Source: CAIKBL01 sp043734785
Lineage (GTDB): Bacteria; Pseudomonadota; Gammaproteobacteria; Ga0077536
Length of the DNA: 5,742 nt
Direction: 5' to 3'
NCBI GenBank assembly: GCA_043734785.1
Contig: JAYTEX010000091.1
Location: 1-5,742 of the forward strand
Within the stretch, counting starts at the first letter, position 1. Each line of letters starts with the position of its first letter. The translations under genes were made by a program, and so were the position numbers. Positions 1 to 5,467 of this stretch are shown here, piece by piece. A model generated the notes under the pieces. It was not told the DNA's origin and did not search any database. It worked only from the letters and a program-made list of their open reading frames with translations.

Positions 1-6
1 TCGCAT
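1..6 (-). CDS. Start of next minus-strand gene (only first two codons in window)
   Basis: On the minus strand an AGGGAG Shine-Dalgarno sequence (positions 18-13) stands six bases before an ATG at 6-4, and the frame runs off the window after Met-Arg. The gene lies 120 nt downstream of the CzcI-like gene on the same strand. In known czc operons czcI is followed by czcC, the outer-membrane channel of the RND metal pump, so a CzcC-like protein is the obvious guess, but no part of its sequence beyond two residues is visible. The ribosome binding site and spacing are what is seen; the identity is inference. Confidence 0.45.
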
Positions 7-40
7 CGAATTCTCCCTGACAAGACCAAGAACTAGGGGG

Positions 41-127
41 AACCGGCAATGGCGTCGCCGCAGCGGGGATCGCTGCTGGCGCCTTCGAAAAGCGTTGCGG
101 AATCGAGTGCTGAACGCCTTGCCGGTT
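41..127 (-). other. Long nested hairpin between the czcI-like gene and the next gene
   Basis: Bases 41-55 pair with 114-127 over 14 base pairs with a single bulged base at position 50. Directly inside it, 56-65 pair with 71-81 over 10 base pairs with one bulge at 77 and a five-base loop; 82-113 remain as a single-stranded arm. The structure would form in the minus-strand transcript, starting at the last bases of the CzcI-like reading frame (stop codon 129-127) and ending about 23 nt before the ribosome binding site of the next gene. No U-run follows it, so it does not look like a simple intrinsic terminator. A role in mRNA processing, partial termination or differential expression in the operon, or an interspersed palindromic repeat, are all possible. 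Confidence 0.5.
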
Positions 128-480
128 TAAGCGGCAGAGGTCCAGTTGGGTCGGTCGGGCTCGGCGGTGGCGATATCGTGTGGAGTGGCGGTGGAAGTCA
201 GAAGGAACGTAGAGGATGGCGGCGCCGAGGTAACGATCAAGGCGGTGTTCAGCGCCAGGGTGTGGCCACAATGATCGTGATCGGCGCCCACGCCAAGACC
301 CGTCTCTGGTGAGGGCGCTTGGGTCTCGGCGTCAAGCATGGAGCCGTGATCGTGGGGGTGATGGCCGAAATGCGTGGCTGCCTGTCCGGTTTCGTGGTGC
401 GCGCAATGGAGACTCACCGCCGCCCAGGCAAACTGGTAGGGCAGCGTTAACAGGATCGTCATGAGGATCGCGCGTTTCAT
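127..480 (-). CDS. czcI: CzcI-like His-rich periplasmic metal-resistance protein
   Basis: This 117-residue protein starts with a typical signal peptide: Lys2-Arg3, a hydrophobic stretch to about residue 19, and an AWA cleavage motif ending near residue 20. The mature part is rich in possible metal ligands, with twelve histidines (25, 28, 29, 37, 40, 41, 43, 45, 68, 70, 73, 101) and two cysteines (26, 71), in two clusters around CAHHE and DHDHCGH, and ends in a Pro/Asp/Arg-rich tail with PNW. Size, signal peptide, His clusters and tail match the CzcI family, small periplasmic proteins encoded at the head of cobalt-zinc-cadmium efflux operons, thought to sense or modulate. A second gene starts downstream on the same strand, as expected for such an operon. 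There is no Shine-Dalgarno sequence before this ATG; see the promoter at 489-517. Another His-rich metal-binding secreted protein cannot be excluded. Confidence 0.65.
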   Translation of the reverse strand: MKRAILMTILLTLPYQFAWAAVSLHCAHHETGQAATHFGHHPHDHGSMLDAETQAPSPETGLGVGADHDHCGHTLALNTALIVTSAPPSSTFLLTSTATPHDIATAEPDRPNWTSAA

Positions 481-488
481 GCGTGGCG

Positions 489-517
489 ATACTAGTCGAT
501 GCAGCCGTTGGTGTCAT
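489..517 (-). promoter_or_regulatory. Candidate sigma-70 promoter for czcI-like gene, leaderless or nearly so
   Basis: Read on the minus strand, ATGACA (517-512, five of six matches to TTGACA) is separated by exactly 17 bases from TAGTAT (494-489, four of six matches to TATAAT). Transcription would start about seven bases further on, at 483-481, one to three bases before the ATG at 480. This agrees with the absence of a ribosome binding site before that start codon. I see no clear dyad of a metal-responsive regulator between the hexamers. Confidence 0.4.
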
Positions 518-624
518 GCCCCCTCCGGGCCGATTCCGTCCTGCGGCTTGACATCCACACCACGCTCGTGCCGGATCGTCGCACCATTCGCAGAAAATAA
601 ATTGCCGCAAGCTAGTCACGACCT

Positions 625-631
625 GAAGGAG
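625..631 (+). promoter_or_regulatory. Strong ribosome binding site of the leader ORF
   Basis: GAAGGAG stands seven bases before the ATG at 639. It is the only good Shine-Dalgarno sequence upstream of the hydrolase, yet it serves a frame that ends after 11 codons rather than the hydrolase frame. Confidence 0.55.
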
Positions 632-638
632 AATTCCG

Positions 639-674
639 ATGCGCGTCAACCAACATACGGCAATCAACAAATAA
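639..674 (+). CDS. 11-codon leader ORF upstream of the hydrolase
   Basis: ATG at 639 with a well-spaced AAGGAG opens a frame coding MRVNQHTAINK, ending with TAA at 672-674, eight bases before the hydrolase ATG at 683. The two frames differ. The hydrolase ATG itself has no Shine-Dalgarno sequence (the eight bases before it are GCCCCCGC), so ribosomes finishing the leader could reinitiate on it; this would couple the two. The peptide has no run of one amino acid as in attenuation leaders. Alternatively the leader is the remnant of an older N-terminus broken by a small insertion or deletion, or a chance frame. What is seen is the site and frame; coupling is inference. Confidence 0.4.
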   Translation: MRVNQHTAINK

Positions 675-682
675 GCCCCCGC

Positions 683-1522
683 ATGCGCGAACTGACTTCC
701 TGGGTGCCCGGCGCGCCCAGGCTTGCTTACAGCGAGGCCGGGCGCGGCGCGGTGGTGGTGTTCATGCACGGCATCGGCGGCAATCGTCACAATTGGGCAG
801 AACAGGTACCGTATTTCGCGCGGCGCTTTCACGCCGTCGCCTGGGATGCGCGTGGCTACGGCGATAGCGACGATTACCCAGACGCCTTGCACTTTCCGGA
901 TTTCGCCGCGGATCTCGATCGTCTGCTCGATCATCTCGGCACTCACGCGGCCCATCTGGTCGGGCTGTCGATGGGCGGGCGAATCGCGCTCGATTTCTAC
1001 GCGCGAGCCCCGCAGCGGGTGCTCAGTCTGTCGCTGGTCGATACCTTTCCGGGTTATGACGATTCATTTACGCCAGAAGCGCGCGAGACATTCCTCCGTC
1101 TGCGCAAACAACCCCTGCTGGATGGCAAGGCGCCCCGCGACATCGCGCCAATGATCGCCAAGACCTTGGTCAGTACCTGTGCGCAACCCGCCCATGTGCA
1201 GGCGCTGATCGACAGCATTGCGGCCTTGCACAAGGAATCCTATCTCAAAACGCTTGAGGCGATGACCCGGTATGAACCGGTCGCCGATCTTTCAAAAGTG
1301 AAAGTGCCCACGCTCGTGGTGGTGGGCGATCAGGATCAACTCACCCCGCCCAAGGTCGCGCGCGCCATGGCGGCGGCCGTCTCAGGTGCTGAACTGGTGG
1401 TATTGCGTAACGCCGGACACCTCGCCAACATCGAGCAGCCAGTGTTGTTCAATCGCGTGCTGGAAGATTTTCTAACCGCGCTACCAGTGTCGCGTAGCGC
1501 GGAGCCTCAACCTCCAGAATAG
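683..1522 (+). CDS. Alpha/beta hydrolase fold protein
   Basis: From the ATG at 683 the protein has 279 residues and reads as a complete single-domain alpha/beta hydrolase. The oxyanion-hole motif HGIGGN begins at His29, the nucleophile elbow is GLSMGG with Ser96, the acid is Asp218 in GDQDQLTP, and the catalytic His246 lies in NAGHLANIEQP; the stretch of about residues 125-200 is the helical cap. It resembles enol-lactonase and C-C bond hydrolases of the BphD/PcaD kind, but the superfamily is too broad to name a substrate, and no catabolic genes lie beside it. There is no signal peptide, so it is probably cytoplasmic. The open frame extends upstream to 461, but the extra 74 residues are low-complexity, Arg/Ser/Cys/Pro-rich, overlap the divergent promoter region and lack fold features; the start at 683 places the first strand correctly. 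It is preceded by a leader ORF and converges with the small basic gene. Confidence 0.85.
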   Translation: MRELTSWVPGAPRLAYSEAGRGAVVVFMHGIGGNRHNWAEQVPYFARRFHAVAWDARGYGDSDDYPDALHFPDFAADLDRLLDHLGTHAAHLVGLSMGGRIALDFYARAPQRVLSLSLVDTFPGYDDSFTPEARETFLRLRKQPLLDGKAPRDIAPMIAKTLVSTCAQPAHVQALIDSIAALHKESYLKTLEAMTRYEPVADLSKVKVPTLVVVGDQDQLTPPKVARAMAAAVSGAELVVLRNAGHLANIEQPVLFNRVLEDFLTALPVSRSAEPQPPE

Positions 1523-1566
1523 CCTGGCCAGAACGCGCCCCCTAGCCGCGCGCGTTCTGGGCAGGC
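1522..1566. terminator. Shared hairpin at the convergent 3' ends
   Basis: Bases 1522-1537 pair with 1551-1566: a perfect 10-bp inner stem (CCAGAACGCG with CGCGTTCTGG), one G-G mismatch, then five more pairs, with a 13-base loop. The first stem base is the last base of the hydrolase stop codon, and the loop holds the stop codon of the minus-strand small gene (1544-1542), whose last codons form one arm. It is placed as a bidirectional terminator, but neither side is followed by a T-run, so termination efficiency is uncertain and it may instead protect or expose the RNA ends. Confidence 0.5.
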
Positions 1567-1712
1567 CACTCCCGGCCCAAGATCTGCTTGTCCGCCTTGC
1601 GTTCAGCTTTGCGGGTCTTGGCATGGACGCCGCCCTTCTTCAGCAACGGATGGGTGGCGTAACGGTTGCGAACTTTGTCTGGATTCGCAACCTTGGCTTT
1701 CTTCGTGGCCAT
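1542..1712 (-). CDS. Small strongly basic protein of unknown function, 56 aa
   Basis: The start at 1712 is set by an AAGGAG Shine-Dalgarno sequence six bases upstream; the frame is open 13 codons further, but the longer start at 1751 has no such site. The protein has 16 Lys/Arg against four acidic residues and no membrane segment or signal peptide. The N-terminus (ATKKAKVANPDKVRN) is likely disordered, followed by a distinctive core HPLLKKGGVH (residues 21-30) and a probable charged helix from about 31 to 48. I do not recognise a named family. Its charge and size suggest binding to RNA, ribosome or DNA, by inference only. A credible promoter (1763-1790), a hairpin in its 5' leader and one over its 3' end support a real, independently expressed gene. 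Ribosome rescue factor ArfA was considered because of the 3' hairpin, but its residue pattern does not fit. Confidence 0.7.
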   Translation of the reverse strand: MATKKAKVANPDKVRNRYATHPLLKKGGVHAKTRKAERKADKQILGREWPAQNARG

Positions 1713-1736
1713 GGAGGTCTCCTTGAATTGACGTGA

Positions 1737-1752
1737 CTTGGCGAGCGCCAAG
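1737..1752 (-). other. Hairpin in the 5' leader of the small basic gene
   Basis: CTTGGCG and CGCCAAG form a 7-bp perfect inverted repeat separated by two bases. It begins a few bases after the predicted transcription start (about 1756) and ends about 20 bases before the ribosome binding site (AAGGAG), so it would cap the 5' end of the mRNA, a position that often stabilises a transcript. As DNA it could also be an operator just downstream of the start site. Confidence 0.4.
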
Positions 1753-1762
1753 CGGGGCGCGC

Positions 1763-1790
1763 ATCATACGGCGCTGCGCGTGACAGGCAA
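1763..1790 (-). promoter_or_regulatory. Sigma-70 promoter of the small basic gene
   Basis: On the minus strand TTGCCT (1790-1785, four of six consensus bases) is followed after 16 bases by TATGAT (1768-1763, five of six). A start near 1756 gives a leader of about 44 nt including the Shine-Dalgarno sequence before the ATG at 1712. Confidence 0.5.
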
Positions 1791-1849
1791 GTGAATCTTT
1801 CGAGTGGGCCACGCGTGTCGCAATGGCATACGCCCATCCCGAGCGCGAC

Positions 1850-1858
1850 TGCTAAGAT
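1850..1858 (+). promoter_or_regulatory. Extended -10 promoter candidate of the aminopeptidase gene, possibly leaderless
   Basis: TGCTAAGAT has the TGn extension followed by a -10-like hexamer with four of six matches, which can work without a good -35; none is visible 16-18 bases upstream. The expected transcription start, seven bases after the hexamer, falls on the A of the ATG at 1865. No Shine-Dalgarno sequence precedes that ATG. Confidence 0.35.
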
Positions 1859-1864
1859 GACCCC

Positions 1865-3166
1865 ATGAATCAAGCTCAATTTAACGCTGGCCTGCTGGCC
1901 TTTCTCGACCAGTCCCCGACGCCCTTTCATGCGACCGAGAACCTGACCGGAGCGCTGAACTCGGCAGGTTTCGAACGTCTGGAAGAGCGCGCCGCCTGGC
2001 AGTTGCAGAGCGGCGGACGCTACTGGATCACGCGCAATGGGTCGTCGATGATTGCGTTTAGCCTGGGTTCCGTGCCACTTGCCGATGCCGGTTTTCGTAT
2101 GGTGGGCGCGCACACTGACAGTCCGTGTCTCAAGCTCAAACCCCATCCGGAAATCGTCGCGCAGGGCTATCAGCAACTCGGCGCGGAGGTCTACGGTGGC
2201 GTATTGCTGAATCCGTGGTTCGACCGCGATCTTTCGCTGGCCGGGAGAGTCACCTTGGCACTCGAGGACGGCACGCTGTGCAACCGGCTGGTCGACTTCC
2301 GCGCACCGCTTGCCATCATTCCGAGTCTCGCCATTCATCTCGATCGAGAAGCCAACGACCAGCGCAGTATCAACAAGCAAACTTATCTTCCAGCCTTGAT
2401 TCGAGGCAAAACGACCGCGCCGTTCGAACTCAAGACAGAACTCGTGCGCTTCCTGACGAGTTCAGAGCCCGCGCTCGCGAGCGCCAAGGTGCAGGCCTTC
2501 GAACTCTCGTTCTACGATACGCAGCCCGCCCGCCTCATCGGCTGGCATGAAGAGTTCATCGCCTCAGCGCGCCTGGATAATCTGCTGAGCTGCTATACCG
2601 GGATGTGCGCGCTGCGCGACGCCGAGTCAAACGTGGCGCAACTGCTGGTGTGTAATGACCACGAGGAAGTCGGAAGCGGATCTACCAGTGGCGCGCGCGG
2701 CAACTTCCTCGAAAGCGTGCTGCAGCGCCTAATAGGCGATCATGAGACGCAGGCCCGCGCGCTCGCCCAGTCGCTGCTGATCTCGACCGACAATGCGCAC
2801 GCCGTGCATCCGAATTTTGCCGACAAGCATGATCCAAAGCACGGGCCCATCATCAACGAAGGTCCCGTGCTCAAAACCAATGCCAACCAGGCCTACGCCA
2901 CCAACAGCGAGTCCGCCGCCGTGTTCCGTATCGCGGCAGAGAAGGCTGGCGTGCCGGTGCAGGCCTTCGTCGCGCGCGCTGACCTCGGCTGCGGCAGTAC
3001 CATCGGACCGCTGGCCGCAACCCGGCTGGGTATCCGCACGGTGGATGTCGGTGTCCCGACCTTTGCGATGCACTCCATTCGTGAACTCGCGGGCACACTC
3101 GACGCTCACGCGTTGTATCTGGCGTTGAAGGTTTTTCTTACGCTGCCACGGGTGACGGTGGATTGA
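1865..3166 (+). CDS. apeB: M18 family aspartyl aminopeptidase
   Basis: The 433-residue product is a full-length M18 metallopeptidase, which removes N-terminal acidic residues (Asp, Glu) from peptides in the cytoplasm using two metal ions and forms large tetrahedral dodecamers. The opening FLDQSPTPFHA (residues 13-23) is a family hallmark. The metal and catalytic residues expected for M18 are all present: His83 in GAHTDSP, Asp238 in RLDNL, Glu267 and Glu268 in NDHEEVGS, Asp309 in STDNAHAVHPNF, and His403 in FAMHSIRE. The segment at about 88-230 is the dimerisation domain inserted in the catalytic fold. Nothing is missing, so the enzyme should be active. The start at 1865 agrees with family N-termini but has no Shine-Dalgarno sequence. 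It stands alone between a divergent small gene and a convergent TPP enzyme, and looks like a housekeeping peptide-turnover gene. Confidence 0.93.
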   Translation: MNQAQFNAGLLAFLDQSPTPFHATENLTGALNSAGFERLEERAAWQLQSGGRYWITRNGSSMIAFSLGSVPLADAGFRMVGAHTDSPCLKLKPHPEIVAQGYQQLGAEVYGGVLLNPWFDRDLSLAGRVTLALEDGTLCNRLVDFRAPLAIIPSLAIHLDREANDQRSINKQTYLPALIRGKTTAPFELKTELVRFLTSSEPALASAKVQAFELSFYDTQPARLIGWHEEFIASARLDNLLSCYTGMCALRDAESNVAQLLVCNDHEEVGSGSTSGARGNFLESVLQRLIGDHETQARALAQSLLISTDNAHAVHPNFADKHDPKHGPIINEGPVLKTNANQAYATNSESAAVFRIAAEKAGVPVQAFVARADLGCGSTIGPLAATRLGIRTVDVGVPTFAMHSIRELAGTLDAHALYLALKVFLTLPRVTVD

Positions 3167-3175
3167 ACCTCGAAA

Positions 3176-3236
3176 CCTCAATTGACCGCTTAGCGACGCG
3201 AGCAATCGCATGACGGGATTGAGGGTCGTTGTTTAA
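3176..3236 (+). terminator. Weak terminator candidate after the aminopeptidase
   Basis: CCTCAAT (3176-3182) pairs with ATTGAGG (3218-3224), ten bases after the stop codon of the aminopeptidase, and the bases following (GTCGTTGTTT) are T-rich. The loop of 35 bases is long, though it contains a small CGC-TTA-GCG hairpin (3187-3195). A second short stem, 3271-3277 with 3282-3288 including one G-T pair, lies further on before the convergent gene. The 149-nt intergenic region holds no gene that I can support. Confidence 0.3.
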
Positions 3237-3315
3237 ACTTGGCGTTACTGCGTATCGAATGCCGCTGGAGCCTGGGCCTTTGCCTAGGGTGGCAGGGGTT
3301 TTTGGCGCCCGGATG

Positions 3316-4869
3316 CTAAATCACCACCTCAATCAAATGCGGCCCGTGCGTTTTCAACATCGAGCGAAACACCGCTTCGAGTGCTTCTGCCGTCTCCACG
3401 CGCTCGCTGTTCACCCCCATGCCGCGCGCGATCTCAGTCCAGCGCAAGGCCGGATTGCCGATATCGAGCATCGATAACGCACGCGGCCCTGGGGAGCCGA
3501 CGCCTACCCGCTCAAATTCAATATTCAGAATCGCATAGCTGCGATTGGCAAATATCACATTGATCACATCGAGCTTTTCGCGCGCCATCGTCCACAGCGC
3601 TTGCACCGTATACATCGCGCTCCCGTCACCTTCCAGACAGATCACCTTGCGCTGTGGGCAAGCCACCGCCGCGCCCACTGCCAACGGCAGCCCATTACCG
3701 ATCGCGCCACCCATCAACTGCAGCCAATCGTGCGGTGGTGCACCGAGACTTGCGGCTTGCGAGGGAAGGCTGCAGGTGACGGCTTCATCAACGACGATCG
3801 CGCCTTCGGGCAAACAACGCGCGATCACCCGCGCCGCCAATTGACCATCGAGTAGACCGCTGACGGCGGGGATTTCTACTGCGGATTGAAAGACACGGGG
3901 CACGGCAGGCGCATTCAGCGCATCCGCGAGCGCGGCGAGTGCGGCCCCTGCGTCGTCACTGGGCCCCGCCAACGTCACCACCTCACAGCCTGGCGGCACC
4001 AGCACGCCCGGTTTACCCGGATAGGCGAAAAATGCGACTGGTCGTTTGGCACCGGCCAGAACGATCAAATCGGCGCCGTTAAGCAACTCCAGCGCGCGTT
4101 CGCCGAAGTACGGCAAGATGCCAATCGGCACGCGGCCCGCGCCACGTTCAAGACGACGATTGAAGGTTTCCGCCTGCAGCCGTATTGGCAACGCGGCGGC
4201 GATCCGCCCAGCTTGCCGCGCCCCCTCCCCGAGCAGGCCTTCGCCGCCCAGCAGCAGCACCGGGTGGCGCGCCTGGCGCAAGGCTTTAGCGACCAAATCG
4301 ATCTGCGTCGAAGGCACGCTCGGCAGGGTCACACGCGCCGGCAACACGGGCGGCACGTAATCCGCAGGAAGCTCGGTCCACGCGCAGTCGGCCGGCGCCA
4401 ACAAGGTCACGATCTTACCCGGCACGTTACCCGCCACCGCCACTGCTTCCGCTCCCAGACGAGGCAGGTCGGCAGGGGTCGCCGCACTGCGCACCCAATG
4501 TGACACCGGGCGCGCGATGCCTTCGATGTCCGAGGTCAACGGCGCATCCAGGCGCACGTGATCGGTGGCGTGATCGCCCACCACATTCACGATCGGGCTC
4601 AGTGCCTTGCGTGCGTTATGCAGATTGGCCACGCCATTCGCGAGCCCAGGCCCGAGATGGAGCAAGGTGCACGCCGGTTTGCGCGCCATGCGCGCATAGC
4701 CATCGGCCGCACCGGTGACCACGCCTTCGAACAAGGCCAGGATCGGCTGCATGCCGGGGATCTGATCGATCGCCTGCACCAATTGCATTTCCGAGGTGCC
4801 GGGATTCGCAAAACAAACCTCGATGCCACTGCGGACCAAGGTTTCGATCAAGGCGTGGGCGCCATTCAT
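3316..4869 (-). CDS. TPP-dependent enzyme, acetolactate synthase / benzoylformate decarboxylase type
   Basis: This 517-residue protein has the three domains of the thiamine-diphosphate superfamily: an N-terminal pyrimidine-binding domain (about 1-165) with the cofactor-activating Glu48 in ALFEGVVTGAADGYAR, a central domain (about 185-320), and a C-terminal diphosphate-binding domain with the motif GDG at 414-416 followed after 25 residues by Asn442. The opening FANPGTSEMQ and the residues Ser26 and His71 resemble benzoylformate decarboxylase, where Ser26 and His70 lie in the active site. The second active-site histidine of that enzyme (His281) appears absent in the matching stretch around residues 276-286. 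Such proteins are usually labelled acetolactate synthase large subunit, but this one is shorter than the usual 550-600 residues and has no small-subunit gene beside it, so a role in branched-chain amino acid synthesis is doubtful. A 2-keto acid decarboxylase or carboligase is likely. GGAG lies ten bases before the ATG. It is probably transcribed alone. Confidence 0.85.
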   Translation of the reverse strand: MNGAHALIETLVRSGIEVCFANPGTSEMQLVQAIDQIPGMQPILALFEGVVTGAADGYARMARKPACTLLHLGPGLANGVANLHNARKALSPIVNVVGDHATDHVRLDAPLTSDIEGIARPVSHWVRSAATPADLPRLGAEAVAVAGNVPGKIVTLLAPADCAWTELPADYVPPVLPARVTLPSVPSTQIDLVAKALRQARHPVLLLGGEGLLGEGARQAGRIAAALPIRLQAETFNRRLERGAGRVPIGILPYFGERALELLNGADLIVLAGAKRPVAFFAYPGKPGVLVPPGCEVVTLAGPSDDAGAALAALADALNAPAVPRVFQSAVEIPAVSGLLDGQLAARVIARCLPEGAIVVDEAVTCSLPSQAASLGAPPHDWLQLMGGAIGNGLPLAVGAAVACPQRKVICLEGDGSAMYTVQALWTMAREKLDVINVIFANRSYAILNIEFERVGVGSPGPRALSMLDIGNPALRWTEIARGMGVNSERVETAEALEAVFRSMLKTHGPHLIEVVI

Positions 4870-5186
4870 GAAGTTATCTCTCCCCCTATTGCGTCGGTGA
4901 CACGAGTTCGCCGCGGATCTCTGCCAAAATTTTCGTAGTGCTTAAGCGTCTTCGCCAGCCTACCGATGAATGCAGATCGACGGTTAGATGCTGACTGATT
5001 ATCCCGATACCCGACACGGAAGTCGATTCACGTCTGCATAATGTCGGCCAGCCATACCGCCCAGGCTGGTGGCCTCGAAACTGCGTGAGACAGGACATCG
5101 ACATGAGTTCTCATGGAATCGCGAACAACGCGAACCCCCGAGGGAAATATGCCCCATGTCAGCAGGCAGGATTGCGCAAGCAGTCC
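4870..5186. other. Intergenic stretch between divergent TPP enzyme and vapBC, no gene seen
   Basis: No reading frame here has a ribosome binding site or a recognisable protein pattern; the minus-strand frames of 72 and 61 codons look random. It is less GC-rich in places (for example around 4925-4935). There is a 6-bp stem of 5048-5053 with 5064-5069, a direct repeat GCGAAC at 5121-5126 and 5130-5135, and a lone CATAAT at 5037-5042 without a good -35. The promoter of the TPP enzyme must lie here but I cannot place it. No insertion sequence ends or tRNA remnants were seen. Confidence 0.5.
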
Positions 5187-5209
5187 CCTTACTCTAATGT
5201 AAGGATTAC
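5187..5209 (+). promoter_or_regulatory. vapBC promoter with overlapping operator half-sites
   Basis: CCTTAC (5187-5192) and GTAAGG (5199-5204) form a perfect 6-bp inverted repeat whose six-base centre is TCTAAT, a -10-like hexamer with five of six matches. A third half-site TTAC (5206-5209) makes a second dyad, GTAA-GGA-TTAC, with the middle site. The order TTAC, GTAA, TTAC over the promoter, 16-36 bases before the antitoxin ATG, is what is expected of an autoregulatory operator bound by the VapB-VapC complex. The -35 is poor (TTGCGC at 5172-5177, 15 bases away). Confidence 0.5.
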
Positions 5210-5224
5210 CCAATCGGAATTTTT

Positions 5225-5467
5225 ATGACCACAGCCACCCTCACAAGCAAGGGGCAGATCACCATTCCTGCCGAAGTGCGTCAAGCCCTCGGTGTGGGTA
5301 CCGGCGACCGAGTGGAATTCGTTGAGGTCGCGCCTGGACGCTACGAGTTCATCGCTGCCACGCGGTCAGTCACTGCCTTGAAGGGCATGTTCGGCAAACC
5401 CCGCAAAGCAATCTCCATTGAGGATATGAATGCCGCCATCGCCAGGCGTGGCGCCGCCGCCAAGTGA
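5225..5467 (+). CDS. vapB: VapB-type antitoxin, AbrB/SpoVT-fold
   Basis: The 80-residue protein begins with the swapped-hairpin AbrB DNA-binding domain (about 2-46): TLTSKGQITIPAEVRQALGV is its standard signature, followed by GDRVEF. The rest, with a hinge near FGKP (56-59) and the helix SIEDMNAAIARRG (64-76), is the toxin-binding tail, where Arg74 or Arg75 may enter the toxin's active site. VapB neutralises VapC by direct binding and represses the operon together with it. Its stop codon overlaps the GTG start of the toxin gene by four bases (GTGA), which implies translational coupling. Only a weak GGA is found six bases before its ATG. Confidence 0.88.
   Translation: MTTATLTSKGQITIPAEVRQALGVGTGDRVEFVEVAPGRYEFIAATRSVTALKGMFGKPRKAISIEDMNAAIARRGAAAK

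Noticed and set aside
49..312. Plus-strand frame of 87 codons at the left edge
   Set aside because: Gly/Arg/Ser-rich antisense shadow of the CzcI-like gene and of the hairpin region; no ribosome binding site.
548..553. Perfect TTGACA hexamer as -35 of the hydrolase promoter
   Set aside because: No acceptable -10 lies 16-18 bases downstream; the best match (GATCGT) is 20 bases away and weak. It could serve only with an activator.
461..682. N-terminal extension of the hydrolase to the ATG at 461
   Set aside because: The 74 extra residues do not look like protein, overlap the start of the divergent CzcI-like gene and its promoter, and have no ribosome binding site.
332..955. Minus-strand frame of 207 codons
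   Set aside because: Lies antisense to the hydrolase and out of frame with the CzcI-like gene; no recognisable domain.
1542..1712. ArfA ribosome rescue factor
   Set aside because: The 3' hairpin is reminiscent, but the conserved ArfA pattern (DNAIxALxxxPLF and KGKGSY) is not present.
1640..2380. Minus-strand frame of 246 codons opposite the aminopeptidase
   Set aside because: Antisense to a clear M18 enzyme and overlaps the small basic gene in another frame; typical high-GC shadow.
3886..4503. Plus-strand frame of 205 codons
   Set aside because: Arg/His/Gln-rich shadow of the TPP enzyme, without ribosome binding site.
4886..5104. Minus-strand frame of 72 codons upstream of the TPP enzyme
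   Set aside because: No Shine-Dalgarno sequence, no family pattern and no codon bias like that of the real genes.
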